From Pseudonocardia sp. N23 (GTDB lineage Bacteria > Actinomycetota > Actinomycetes > Mycobacteriales > Pseudonocardiaceae): a DNA stretch of 64,000 bases. Shown here piece by piece: positions 46,434 to 59,010 of this stretch (within the stretch, counting starts at the first letter, position 1; each line of letters starts with the position of its first letter). Where the stretch lies: assembly GCF_002583555.1 (NCBI RefSeq), contig NZ_BEGX01000032.1:62001-126000 (forward strand), given 5' to 3'. The notes under the pieces were generated by a model that was given only the letters and a program-made list of their open reading frames with translations, was not told the origin of the DNA and searched no databases. The translations under genes and the position numbers were made by a program.

Positions 46434-47471
46434 GTGACGCTGTGGCGCGTGCACGTGGAGCTGGAGGACCGGCCGGGCCGGCTCGGGGAGCTGGCGACGG
46501 TAGTGGGTGCCGCGGGATGCGACATCGTCGCACTGCACGTCGTCGGTGAACCGGCCGACGACGGCGCGATCACCGACGAGCTGCTCGTCAAGGTTCCCGA
46601 CCGGATCGAGGCGGGCGAGCTCGTCGAGGCCATCGGATCGGCGGGGATCCCGTGCACGCTGCTGGTGCGTGCCGACGCCGCCGAGCTGTCCGACCCGGCG
46701 ACGACGGCGCTCGCGTTGGCGCGCATGGTCGCCGCCGACCCGGGGAGCGCACCGCGCGCGGTCGCGACGATGCTGCGGGCCCGCCTCGTCGCGCCCGACG
46801 CGCCGGCGCACCCGCACACCCACACGTTGCGCGTCGGTACGCAGCAGGTGCGGCTCGGGCGGGCCTGGCCGTTCACGGCGACCGAGCTGTCACGGGCCGC
46901 GGCGCTGCTGGAGCTGGCGTCGCAGCTCGGGCTCGCGACCCCCGTGCACACACCGTCCGACGACCGCATCCTGCTGCTGCTCGACGGCACCGAGGCGGTA
47001 CTGCGGGCGGCCTCGCCCGAGGACTCGCTGCTCGTCGCCGCCCTGCACGCGCGCTGTTCGCCGGAGACACGGCTGGCGCGGTTCGGCGACCCGTCGCCGC
47101 GGCTGGCACCGGGCCTGTTGCAGGCGGTGCTCGCCGGGGAGAACGGCGTCACCGCGGTCGTCGCGACGAGCGCGGACGGCGGCAGCGTCGTCGGGCTGGC
47201 GACGCTGCAGGACCGCTGCGGGGGCGAGGTGACCCTGACCGTCGTCGTCGAGGACGGCTGGCAGGGCCGCGGGCTGGGGACGTCGCTGGTGCGCCGAGCG
47301 GTCGACCTCGCGCTCACCGACGGGGCGGACACGATCGCGGCGTCGACGGCGAGCGGCGACATGCGGCTCACCCGGCTGCTGCGCCGGGCGGGGCTGCGGC
47401 CGACGGCACGGCTGGAGGGCGACGCACTCGTCGTGTCGGCTCCGCTCGTGGCGGCGGCGGTCGCGGGCTGA
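46434..47471 (+). CDS. ACT-domain GNAT acetyltransferase
   Basis: The protein begins with an ACT domain (RVHVELEDRPGRLGELATVV to LLVRADA) and ends in a GNAT domain (VVEDGWQGRGLGTSLVRRAV, the acetyl-CoA pyrophosphate loop). The middle 150 residues have no clear family. ACT domains bind amino acids, so acetyltransfer may be amino-acid regulated. GTG at 46434 has GAGGGGG ten bases upstream; ATG at 46407 would add nine residues without a ribosome site. Confidence 0.82.
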   Translation: MTLWRVHVELEDRPGRLGELATVVGAAGCDIVALHVVGEPADDGAITDELLVKVPDRIEAGELVEAIGSAGIPCTLLVRADAAELSDPATTALALARMVAADPGSAPRAVATMLRARLVAPDAPAHPHTHTLRVGTQQVRLGRAWPFTATELSRAAALLELASQLGLATPVHTPSDDRILLLLDGTEAVLRAASPEDSLLVAALHARCSPETRLARFGDPSPRLAPGLLQAVLAGENGVTAVVATSADGGSVVGLATLQDRCGGEVTLTVVVEDGWQGRGLGTSLVRRAVDLALTDGADTIAASTASGDMRLTRLLRRAGLRPTARLEGDALVVSAPLVAAAVAG

Positions 47472-47490
47472 CTGTCCTGGCGGACGGGTC

Positions 47491-47850
47491 TCAGCCGAGC
47501 AGGTCGAGCACCTTCTCCGGCGGCCTGCCGACGACGGCCCGGTCGCCGAGGATCACGATCGGCCGCTCGACGAGGACCGGGTTCGCGGCCATCGCGTCGA
47601 GCAGGGCGTCGCGGTCGGCGCCGGCCAGGCCGAGCTCGCGGTAGCGGGCCTCGCCGGTGCGCACGATGGCCCGCGGGTCGTCGGTGCCGAGCTTGCGCAG
47701 GACCTCCTCGAGGTCGGCGCGGGTCGGCGCGACATCGAGGTAGCGCACCACGTCGGCCTCCACGCCGCGCTCGGTGAGCAGGGCGAGCGCGCCGCGGCTC
47801 TTCGAACAGCGCGGGTTGTGCCAGACGACGGGCCGGTCCTCGGTGCTCAC
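47491..47850 (-). CDS. arsC: ArsC-family reductase (Spx/YffB-like)
   Basis: The 119-residue thioredoxin-fold protein has HNPRCSKSRGALALL with catalytic Cys15, the cis-proline segment NPVLVERPIVI and GRPPEKVLDLL at the end. It fits glutaredoxin-dependent arsenate reductases. No arsenic operon lies nearby, so a different redox role is possible. GTG start. Confidence 0.88.
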   Translation of the reverse strand: MSTEDRPVVWHNPRCSKSRGALALLTERGVEADVVRYLDVAPTRADLEEVLRKLGTDDPRAIVRTGEARYRELGLAGADRDALLDAMAANPVLVERPIVILGDRAVVGRPPEKVLDLLG

Positions 47851-47872
47851 GCCCGGAATCCTAGGCGCCCGG

Positions 47873-48076
47873 TCAGTGCGCGGACGCCTCCGGGAGGCGG
47901 TGTCCGGCTGCCCCCGCCCTGCTGCACGCGGCGCACAGTCCGCGGAACACCACGACCGCCGTCTCGACCCGGTAGCCGGCGGCGTCGGCCGGGTCGAGAT
48001 GGGCGGCGACGCCCGGGACCTGATCGACGTGCGCGGTCGCCCCGCACGCCCGACACACCAACCGGTGACGCTCCAT
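47873..48076 (-). pseudogene. C-terminal remnant of a Fur-family metalloregulator
   Basis: The 67-residue frame MERHRLVCRACGATAHVDQV, GYRVETAVVVFRGLCAACSR matches only the dimerisation half of Fur/Zur proteins, with both CxxC pairs that hold the structural zinc. The DNA-binding half is absent, and a TAA stands four codons upstream in frame. It is most likely a decayed gene, though a small zinc protein could be made from the ATG. Confidence 0.72.
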
Positions 48077-48154
48077 GCGCCCGGCTTACCAGCCGCTGCC
48101 GACGGAAAGTGGTGCCCGTCTCAGATCGAGACCGGATGCCCGCCGCGAACGACG

Positions 48155-48664
48155 TCAGGCGTCCGGGAGATGGACCTCTTCGAGCACGAACGTCTCGATG
48201 TCGAGGACGAATCCCCGGATTCGGGTGTCGGGGTGCAGGAACGGATCATGGCGCAGCTGCGCCATGTCCCGGCGGACGCTCGTCATGGGGTTCTTGAACG
48301 CATGGGTCCGCCACGGCGGACGCATGCCGGTCTCGGCTGCCAACTCCTCCGAGAAGTCCTCGTCGGTGAACGTCGAGAGGCCACATCCACCGTGCTGCAC
48401 GAGAAGGACGTCGCGGGTACCGAGCTTGCGCTGGCTGATCGCCAGCGACCGGACGGTGTCGTCGGTGACCACGCCGCCGGCGTTCCGCAGCACGTGCACC
48501 TCGCCCAGCTCGAGACCGAACAGGGTGAAGGTGTCGATTCGCGAGTCCATGCATGTCACGAGGACGGTCTTCAGTGCGGGCGGCACCGCCACGCCCTCCG
48601 CGGCGGCTGCGGCGAGCTTGCCGCCGCCCGCCTGGTACCGCCGGATCAGTTCTTCGCTGCTCAC
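48155..48664 (-). CDS. Beta-class carbonic anhydrase
   Basis: The 169-residue enzyme interconverts CO2 and bicarbonate. Zinc ligands and catalytic residues are visible: CMDSRID (Cys38, Asp40, Arg42) and QHGGCGL (His91, Cys94), with VLRNAGGVVTDD between. The length is that of the short mycobacterial type (Rv1284-like). The start is ATG or GTG at 48664 facing the mannosyltransferase gene. Confidence 0.95.
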   Translation of the reverse strand: MSSEELIRRYQAGGGKLAAAAAEGVAVPPALKTVLVTCMDSRIDTFTLFGLELGEVHVLRNAGGVVTDDTVRSLAISQRKLGTRDVLLVQHGGCGLSTFTDEDFSEELAAETGMRPPWRTHAFKNPMTSVRRDMAQLRHDPFLHPDTRIRGFVLDIETFVLEEVHLPDA

Positions 48665-48769
48665 GTCCGGAACGTTATCGGCGACGCCGTGAGCACGGGA
48701 TACGGTGTGACCGGGACGGCAAGCGCGTCACCCGATCCACTCATCCGCTCAGGCCGGAGGGCTCGCTTC

Positions 48770-49933
48770 GTGAGTGCGACCGACGCCCCGGTGGCGGTAC
48801 GCAGACCCGCTGGTGTCGCCACCCTGCTGGCGCCGGCCGGAATCTACCTGGCCATCCGCCTCGTCGGCGTGCTGGCGCTGGTGTGGCTGTCGCTGACGCA
48901 CGGTGTCTCGCCGATCGACCGGCTCCGGGCCTGGGACGGCGACTGGATGCTCGCCATCGCCCAGCACGGCTACGGCGGCATCCCCGAGACGATGCTCGAC
49001 GGGCACGGCAACCACAGCCCGTTCACCGCGCTCGCCTTCTTCCCCGGCTACCCGATGACGATCACCGTCGTCGCGCCGCTGCTCGGCGGCAACTCCGTCG
49101 CGGCCGCGTTCCTCGTGTCGCTGGTCGCGGGTGTCGTCGCCGCCTACGGGCTGACCCGGATCGGCGAGCTCGTCCCCGGCGGGTCGCGACGGACCGGACT
49201 GCTGCTGACGGCCCTGTTCGCGGCGGCGCCCATGGCCGTCACCCTCAACATGGCGTACACGGAGGCGCTGTTCTGTGCTCTCGCGGCGTGGTCGCTGGTC
49301 GGGCTGCTGCAGGGCCGGTGGTTGCTCGCCGGGGTGATGTGCGGGTTCGCCGGGCTCGTCCGGCCGACGTCGGAGGCGCTGGTGCTCACCGTCGTCATCG
49401 CGGCGGCGGTGGCGCTGGCCACACGTCGCGACGGCTGGCGCCCGCTCGCCGGTGCCGTGCTGTCGGTCTCGGGCATCGCCGGCTACCTGATCTTCGTGGC
49501 CGTCCGCACCGGCGAGCTGACCGGATGGTTCACCGTCCAGAGCACGGGGTGGGACGGCGGCATCGACGGCGGCGTCGCCGGCATGAAGTTCATCCTCGGC
49601 ACGCTGACCAGCCGCGACGCCGCGCTCATGTACTACGTGTCGGCGGTCGTGCTGATCGGCGCGCTGGTACTGCTCGGCCTGTCGTTCGCCGCGCGGCTGC
49701 CGTGGCCGCTGCTGCTCTACGGGGCGGCCGTCGTCGCGACGGTGTGGCTCGCGTCCGGGGTCATGGCGTCACGGCCGCGGTTGCTGCTGCCCGCGTTCGT
49801 GCTGCTGCTGCCGATCGCCCTCGGCCTCGCCAAACGCCGCCCCACGACGGCGGTGTCCGTCGTCGTGGTGGCGGCGCTGGCGTCGGCCTGGTTCGGCGCG
49901 TACTCGCTCACGATCTGGCGGTACGCGATCTGA
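48770..49933 (+). CDS. PIG-V-like mannosyltransferase, multi-pass (paralogue 1)
   Basis: The 387-residue protein has about nine hydrophobic helices. Family landmarks are RLRAWDGDWMLAIAQHGYGG in the first outer loop with its acidic pair, FTALAFFPGYPM, MAYTEALFCALAAW and FAGLVRPTSEAL. This family resembles GPI mannosyltransferase PIG-V and uses polyprenyl-phosphate mannose outside the membrane. GTG follows CGGAGGG. A close paralogue starts at 52421, on the other side of lysC-asd. Confidence 0.85.
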   Translation: MSATDAPVAVRRPAGVATLLAPAGIYLAIRLVGVLALVWLSLTHGVSPIDRLRAWDGDWMLAIAQHGYGGIPETMLDGHGNHSPFTALAFFPGYPMTITVVAPLLGGNSVAAAFLVSLVAGVVAAYGLTRIGELVPGGSRRTGLLLTALFAAAPMAVTLNMAYTEALFCALAAWSLVGLLQGRWLLAGVMCGFAGLVRPTSEALVLTVVIAAAVALATRRDGWRPLAGAVLSVSGIAGYLIFVAVRTGELTGWFTVQSTGWDGGIDGGVAGMKFILGTLTSRDAALMYYVSAVVLIGALVLLGLSFAARLPWPLLLYGAAVVATVWLASGVMASRPRLLLPAFVLLLPIALGLAKRRPTTAVSVVVVAALASAWFGAYSLTIWRYAI

Positions 49934-49939
49934 CTGCGC

Positions 49940-52272
<2,333 letters not shown>

Positions 52273-52420
52273 GCCGTCCTCCTGTCCTGGCGCCGCTCAC
52301 ACGACGACGTTGCGTTCGGCTGGGAGCCCGGACCGGTCGGCACGCTCTCCCGACCGCCCGCGGGCCTGGTCGGGAGCCCAGCCTACCGGCGCCGAGCAGC
52401 GCCGTTAACCTCGATGACCG

Positions 52421-53695
52421 ATGCCACAGACACCGACGGCGCCCCGGCCCCGCTCGCAGGGTGTGCCGGAGGCTCCCGTGAGAACGGACACGTCCGCGCG
52501 GCGGCCCCGCCGGGGCCCGACGACCGTGACGGTCCCGGTCCTCCCCCCGGCCCCCGTCGTGCGCGCCGCGCTCGCCCCCGCGGTCGTCTACCTCGCCGTG
52601 CGCGGCGTCGGCACCGCGGTCCTCGTCCTCCTCGCCGGCGCCAACGGTGGCCGCCTCGGCGACCGGCTCGACGCCTGGGACGGCCACTGGTTCCTCGGCA
52701 TCGCCCAGGGCTGGTACGGCGACGTCCCCCTCGGTCTGGTCGACGCCAGCGGCGCCCGCACCGCCGCCACCCCGCTCGCGTTCTTCCCCGGATACCCCGC
52801 GCTCGTCGCGATCGTCCGGTTCGTGACGGGCGTGCCCCTGCTGGTCGCCGCAGTCGTCGTGACGGTCGGTGCCGGCGTGCTCGCCGCGTACGCCGTCGCG
52901 CGGATCGGCCGGGCCGTCCCCGGCGGCTCCCCCCGCGCGGGGCTCGTCCTGGTCGCGCTGTTCGCGTCCGCACCGATGGCCGTCGTGCTGTCCATGGCCT
53001 ACTCCGAGGCCCTCTTCTGCGCCTGCGCCGCCTGGGCGCTCGTGTTCCTGCTCGAACGACGCTGGTCCGCCGCGGGCATGTGCTGCCTCGCCGCCGGCCT
53101 CGTCCGGCCGACGGCGTGGGCGCTGCTGATCGTCGCCGTCGCAGCCGCCGCGGTCGCGCTGTACCGGCGCGAGGACGACGCCAGGCCGTGGGCCACGATC
53201 GCCCTCGCCCCCGTCGGGCTGCTCGGCTACCTCGCGTGGGTGGGCCTCCACACCGGCTCCCCGACCGGGTGGTTCACGCTGCAGGCCACGGGCTGGGGCT
53301 CCCGCGTCGACGGTGGCCAGGCCACGCTGCGGTGGGCGGGCTCGGTGCTGGCGTCCGGCCCGTCGATCTTCGAGGTGGGGACGATCCTCGCCCTCGCGGG
53401 TGCCGGGGTGCTGCTCCTCGTCGGCCTGCGCGACGCCGCCGCCGCGGCGCTGCCGTGGACGCTGTACTGCTACGGCGCCCTCGTCGTCGCGATGGACGTC
53501 GGCAGCGCCGGGGTGATGGCATCGAAGGCGCGACTGCTGCTGCCCGCGTTCACGCTGCTGATCCCCGTCGCGATCGCGCTGGCCCGTCTCGCCGAGCGGC
53601 ACCGCGTCGCGGCCGTCGGGCTCGTCGCGGGGGTGGTGCTGGCGTCGGCCTGGTTCGGCGGGTACGCCGTCGCGATCTGGCCGGCCGCGATCTGA
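52421..53695 (+). CDS. PIG-V-like mannosyltransferase, multi-pass (paralogue 2)
   Basis: The 424-residue protein has a 45-residue Pro/Arg-rich cytoplasmic tail followed by the same fold as 48770-49933: RLDAWDGHWFLGIAQGWYGD, PLAFFPGYPALVAI, MAYSEALFCACAAW, AAGLVRPTAWALL and an identical-type end ASAWFGGYAVAIWPAAI. It is probably a polyprenyl-phosphate-mannose-dependent enzyme for cell-envelope mannosylation. ATG start. Confidence 0.85.
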   Translation: MPQTPTAPRPRSQGVPEAPVRTDTSARRPRRGPTTVTVPVLPPAPVVRAALAPAVVYLAVRGVGTAVLVLLAGANGGRLGDRLDAWDGHWFLGIAQGWYGDVPLGLVDASGARTAATPLAFFPGYPALVAIVRFVTGVPLLVAAVVVTVGAGVLAAYAVARIGRAVPGGSPRAGLVLVALFASAPMAVVLSMAYSEALFCACAAWALVFLLERRWSAAGMCCLAAGLVRPTAWALLIVAVAAAAVALYRREDDARPWATIALAPVGLLGYLAWVGLHTGSPTGWFTLQATGWGSRVDGGQATLRWAGSVLASGPSIFEVGTILALAGAGVLLLVGLRDAAAAALPWTLYCYGALVVAMDVGSAGVMASKARLLLPAFTLLIPVAIALARLAERHRVAAVGLVAGVVLASAWFGGYAVAIWPAAI

Positions 53696-53705
53696 GCCGT
53701 CAGGG

Positions 53706-53750
53706 CTTCAGCAGGTCCGGCTTCAGCAGGTCCGGCTTCAGGAGATCCGG
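53706..53750. repeat. Three tandem 15-base repeats
   Basis: CTTCAGCAGGTCCGG occurs at 53706-53720 and 53721-53735, then CTTCAGGAGATCCGG at 53736-53750. The last unit contains the stop codon of the small membrane protein gene. A 15-base unit keeps frame, and on the minus strand one frame reads PDLLK repeats. Confidence 0.75.
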
Positions 53751-54040
53751 CGCACCAGCCGCACCACGACCGCGGTGATCAGCCACCAGATCGCCGCCGC
53801 CACGCCGTAGTTCAGCGTGATCCGCAGCTTGCGCTCGTCGGGCAGGAACAGGTCGTCCAGGCCGAGGGTGAGCCGGCCCGCGACGTCGGACACGAACGCC
53901 GTCAACCCGTTGGCCGGGTTCGCGTCGAGCAGCGTCAACACGATGTGCAGCACCAGGAACGCGACGATGACCATTCCGACGATCTGCAGCACCCGAGCCA
54001 ACATGCCCGCGCCGCGACGTGCCGAGGTGCGCACAGCCAT
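53738..54040 (-). CDS. Small two-helix membrane protein of unknown function
   Basis: The 100-residue protein has a basic start (VRTSARRGAGM), a first helix LQIVGMVIVAFLVLHIVLTL, a polar middle with FLPDERKLRITLNYG, and a second helix AAAIWWLITAVVVRLV with a basic end. I do not recognise the family. ATG follows GGAGGG. It is divergent from the leuA leader. Confidence 0.7.
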   Translation of the reverse strand: MAVRTSARRGAGMLARVLQIVGMVIVAFLVLHIVLTLLDANPANGLTAFVSDVAGRLTLGLDDLFLPDERKLRITLNYGVAAAIWWLITAVVVRLVRRIS

Positions 54041-54062
54041 GGACCCTCCGCCCGATTCGTAA

Positions 54063-56114
<2,052 letters not shown>

Positions 56115-56210
56115 CCCACGAGAACGTGGCCGCCGGGCCCGCGCGATCCGCGGGGCGGGTGGTCCTCCACGGCCGCGTGCCGGGTGACGACCTCACTCGG
56201 GAACGGCCGA

Positions 56211-56252
56211 CGGCCCGGGAGGGACGGACGACAGGTCCGCCCTCCCGGGCCG
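56211..56252. terminator. Strong hairpin terminator between leuA and DUF397 gene
   Basis: CGGCCCGGGAGGG at 56211-56223 pairs perfectly with CCCTCCCGGGCCG at 56240-56252, and the inner CGGA/TCCG lengthens the stem. It lies between two convergent genes and probably serves both. Confidence 0.75.
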
Positions 56253-56291
56253 CTGTGTATCTGGTGACTCCTCGTGACGGTCGGGGTGCCG

Positions 56292-56477
56292 TCAGGCGGG
56301 GTCGAACTCTCCGGCCTTCACACCTTTCACGAAGGCGACCCACTCGTCACGGGAGAAGGCGAGGGTGGTCTGTCCCTCGTCCTTGCTGTCCCGAACGAGG
56401 ACTGTTCCGTCGGGGCTGAGCCCGACCTCGACACACTCGCCGAAGTTGCAGAAACTGCTGGTAGAGAACTCGATCAT
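56292..56477 (-). CDS. DUF397 protein
   Basis: The 61-residue protein reads MIEFSTSSFCNFGECVEVGL, TVLVRDSKDEGQTTLAFSRDEW and FVKGVKAGEFD, a complete DUF397 domain. Such proteins are paired with XRE/DUF5753 regulators in actinomycetes (as in the WhiJ-like systems) and are thought to be their antagonists. Here its ATG lies inside the 3' end of the XRE gene in another frame. Confidence 0.92.
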   Translation of the reverse strand: MIEFSTSSFCNFGECVEVGLSPDGTVLVRDSKDEGQTTLAFSRDEWVAFVKGVKAGEFDPA

Positions 56478-57378
56478 GACTCCCCCTCTCCGGACGCTGC
56501 GACTGGTAGCGGTGAAGATACTCAGCCATCAACGCCGCCGAATCCCGGGGTGAGAGGGACTTCGCGACGACGTCATCGAACACCTCCGCGTAGAGCTTCG
56601 TGTCCTCTTCGGAGTCGAGGTACGTGTCGCCAGCATGACTCTCGATGTACACGGTCTGTCCGAGTGACTCGCGGAGTTGCAGAATCGTGAACTGACCGAT
56701 GTGGGCCCGATGGATACCGACCGAGAGGGGAAGCACCCGGACGTCCACGTTGGGCAGGGCTGCGGTCCGCGCAATGGCGTCGATCTGCTCAGCCATGAGC
56801 GCAGGTCCTCCGACCACGCGGCTGAACAACGCTTCATCCAGTACGGCCGCCATCTGCAGCGGGGCGGTGTGACGACGCAGCGCCTCCTGCCTCTGCAGCC
56901 GGAGTTGGACAAGGCTCTCGATGTCCTGGTTCGCATGGCCAGGAAGCAGAGCGGTCAGCAGCGCGCGCGAATACGCCGCAGTCTGCAGCAGCCCCGGCAG
57001 GACCATCGCGGTGAACCCTCTGTAGCCCACCGCCTCCGTCTCCATCGCAGCGTATCGACCCGGAATGTCGAGGACATGCCGCGCTGTCTGAACACCCTCC
57101 GTGTACGGCTCCCACCAGCCTTGCTGGCGGCCGTCACGGACCAGGCGGAGCAGCATGTCGTGCTCGGTGTCCGACGTGACGCCGTAGATGCGCATCAGCT
57201 CGCGGACGTCGGGGAGCTTGGGTATCCCCTTGCCGTTCTCGAGCCTCGAGATCTTGGACGTCGAGCACGACATCTCGCGGGCGACGTCGTCCAGGTGTAG
57301 TCCCGACTTGTTCCGCAGTCGTCTCAGCTCGGCACCGAGGCGACGCCTCGGGCCTGCGGGACCGTGCGCTTCGGCCAT
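56347..57378 (-). CDS. XRE-family regulator with DUF5753
   Basis: The 343-residue regulator has an N-terminal helix-turn-helix (GAELRRLRNKSGLHLDDVAR, EMSCSTSKISRLENGKGIPK) and DUF5753 (PGLLQTAAYSRALL, VDVRVLPLSVGIHRAHIGQF, YIESHAGDTYLDSEED). The family usually ends near the DUF397 start. Here the frame stays open for about 44 further residues (basic, RRVCRGRAQPRRN) and overlaps DUF397 by 131 bases, which suggests a lost stop codon. ATG at 57378 follows AGGAAG. The operator-like palindrome is at 57461-57480. Confidence 0.88.
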   Translation of the reverse strand: MAEAHGPAGPRRRLGAELRRLRNKSGLHLDDVAREMSCSTSKISRLENGKGIPKLPDVRELMRIYGVTSDTEHDMLLRLVRDGRQQGWWEPYTEGVQTARHVLDIPGRYAAMETEAVGYRGFTAMVLPGLLQTAAYSRALLTALLPGHANQDIESLVQLRLQRQEALRRHTAPLQMAAVLDEALFSRVVGGPALMAEQIDAIARTAALPNVDVRVLPLSVGIHRAHIGQFTILQLRESLGQTVYIESHAGDTYLDSEEDTKLYAEVFDDVVAKSLSPRDSAALMAEYLHRYQSQRPERGSHDRVLYQQFLQLRRVCRGRAQPRRNSPRSGQQGRGTDHPRLLP

Positions 57379-57735
57379 CACGGGCTTCCTGGGAGTGCGG
57401 GGGCTGGGCCGGCGGGGGACGTGGCGCGGCCGAGGAAGAGTACGACATGTGAATGCCTGGTGCAATCTCATCAGATTGCAATTGCATGAGGGGCTTCCAT
57501 ACGGCATTCTCATACCTGTCCGAACGATCCGGTTCCGCTCTCACGGAGCCTGTGTCGGAGAGAGGAGGCGTCATGAGGTTCTCCACGACAGCCTCCCGAG
57601 TCGCGCCCCGCCAGCCTGACGGAACCGCACCCGCAACCCGGGCGTCCCGGCTTCCGCACCCGTCCCGGCATCTGCCGGGAGCACCGACCTCCCGGCAACC
57701 GGCCGGGTCAGGAGATCACGGGAGAGGGCTTCACC
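57379..57735. other. Regulatory gap around the XRE promoter
   Basis: This 357-base gap is AT-rich at 57441-57520, unlike the surroundings, and carries the XRE promoter and palindrome. Past it, a frame from ATG 57572 (RFSTTASRVAPRQPDG, 62 residues) is Pro/Arg-rich and unsupported. Confidence 0.5.
57437..57480 (-). promoter_or_regulatory. XRE promoter overlapped by a 20-base palindrome
   Basis: On the minus strand TTGCAC (57465-57460), 17 bases and TACTCT (57442-57437) form a promoter for the XRE gene. TGCAATCT-CATC-AGATTGCA at 57461-57480 is a perfect palindrome overlapping the -35 box, and TGCAATTGCA at 57477-57486 is a second one. Binding there would block transcription, fitting autorepression. 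Confidence 0.7.
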
Positions 57736-57807
57736 ATGAAGAAGAAGGCACGCACGGCTGACCGCACGGTTCGCGCCGCCACCCGTCCCGGCAGGTGGTC
57801 GCCATGA
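57736..57807 (+). CDS. Tiny basic peptide (23 aa), coupled to next gene
   Basis: ATG with a GGGAGAGGG box nine bases upstream opens MKKKARTADRTVRAATRPGR and ends SP-TGA. Its stop overlaps the ATG of the next frame (ATGA at 57804). The good ribosome site and the overlap suggest a real coupling peptide or a short regulatory protein. I know no family. Confidence 0.5.
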   Translation: MKKKARTADRTVRAATRPGRWSP

Positions 57808-57992
57808 TCGCCCTGCTGCTCGTCGGCTTCAGCGCACTCGTCGTCCTCGCGGTGATCGTCGGCGTCGTCGACGCCGCCCGCGCCGCGGACCGGCGATTCG
57901 TCGCCTCCGAACGCCGCCTCGCGTGGGAGCGCCGCCAGCAGCACCGGCACGCCTCCGCGACGGCGTCCTCCTGGGACGACGAGGACGACTGA
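57804..57992 (+). CDS. Small single-pass membrane protein (62 aa)
   Basis: The protein begins with one membrane helix (IALLLVGFSALVVLAVIVGV) and continues as a charged helix (RRFVASERRLAWERRQQHRH) with an acidic end DDEDD. It has no known family. It is translationally coupled to the 23-residue peptide upstream. Confidence 0.6.
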   Translation: MIALLLVGFSALVVLAVIVGVVDAARAADRRFVASERRLAWERRQQHRHASATASSWDDEDD

Positions 57993-58136
57993 CCGGTCCG
58001 GTACCGACGGGGGGTCGGCACCGGACGGGCCGCCGCGCACCGCGCGGCGGCCCACCTCTCCCTCTCCCGCGAGGGACTCCCCCGATCGGGAACGTCGTCG
58101 GCGGGCCGCAACCCGGTCCGCTCCCGGGAGGAGGTC

Positions 58137-58373
58137 GTGATGATCGTGTTCGTCGCACTGGGCATCACCGCACTGACCGTCGTGTCGGTGATCGTCGGAC
58201 GACTCTCGGTCGCCGACACCGTCGAGGCCCGCCGCGCGCAGCAGACGCGCAAGCACTGGGACCTCTACCGGTGGGAGCAGGAACTCCTCAACGCCGCCGA
58301 GGTCCGCGGCTGCCCGAGCTGCCGGCTCCTGCGCCGGCGTGCGGAGTTGCACGCCGACCCGCCTTCGGAGTAG
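58137..58373 (+). CDS. Small membrane protein with CxxC motif (78 aa)
   Basis: One N-terminal helix (MIVFVALGITALTVVSVIVG) precedes a soluble part DTVEARRAQQTRKHWDLYRW, then GCPSCRLLRRRAEL. The layout mirrors the preceding 62-residue protein (helix plus long charged helix) with an added CxxC. GTG-ATG tandem start after GGGAGGAGG. The function is unknown. Confidence 0.65.
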   Translation: MMIVFVALGITALTVVSVIVGRLSVADTVEARRAQQTRKHWDLYRWEQELLNAAEVRGCPSCRLLRRRAELHADPPSE

Positions 58374-58376
58374 CTG

Positions 58377-58994
58377 CTACAGGGCGCGCCGACCCGACAG
58401 CGCGCGGCCGAGGGTGAGCTCGTCGGCGAACTCCAGGTCGCCACCCATCGGCAGCCCGGACGCGAGCCGCGTCACCGTCAGCCCCGGGAAGTCGCGCAGC
58501 AGCCGCACCAGGTACGTCGCCGTCGCCTCCCCCTCGGTGTTGGGGTCGGTCGCGATGATGACCTCGGCGATGTCGGTCTCGTCCGGCGCCGGACCCGTCC
58601 CACCGAGTCGGGCCAGCAGCTCACGGATCGTCAACGAGTCGGGGCCGATGCCTCCCAACGGGTCCAGAGCACCCCCGAGCACGTGGTAGCGGCCCTTGAA
58701 CTCACGGGTCCGCTCGACCGCCAGCACGTCCTTGGGCTCCTCGACCACACACACCATCGTCGGGTCCCGGCGCGCGTCGGCGCAGTACCGGCAGCGGACG
58801 TTCTCCGAGACGTTGTTGCAGACGTCGCAGAACCGCACGCCCTGCTTCACCCGCTGCAGCACGTCCTGCAGCCGGGACACGTCGGCCGGATCGGCCGCGA
58901 GCAAGTGGAACGCGATCCGCTGGGCGCTCTTCGGCCCGACGCCCGGCAGCCGGCCCAGCTCGTCGATCAGGTCCTGGACCGGCCCCTCGAACAC
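58377..58994 (-). CDS. recR: Recombination protein RecR
   Basis: The 205-residue protein acts with RecF and RecO in gap repair. It has the helix-hairpin-helix [20 protein letters not shown], a four-Cys zinc finger (FCDVCNN, RCRYCAD) and a Toprim domain ([34 protein letters not shown]). GTG at 58994 (VFEGPVQDL) is the family start. It lies 16 bases after ybaB on the same strand. Confidence 0.96.
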   Translation of the reverse strand: MFEGPVQDLIDELGRLPGVGPKSAQRIAFHLLAADPADVSRLQDVLQRVKQGVRFCDVCNNVSENVRCRYCADARRDPTMVCVVEEPKDVLAVERTREFKGRYHVLGGALDPLGGIGPDSLTIRELLARLGGTGPAPDETDIAEVIIATDPNTEGEATATYLVRLLRDFPGLTVTRLASGLPMGGDLEFADELTLGRALSGRRAL

Positions 58995-59010
58995 GGTGCT
59001 CCGCGCCCCG

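Noticed and set aside
43833-46823. A 996-codon antisense frame over the S9 peptidase
   Set aside because: No domain and low-complexity Val/Gly/Asp/Arg composition; the sense frame has a full catalytic triad.
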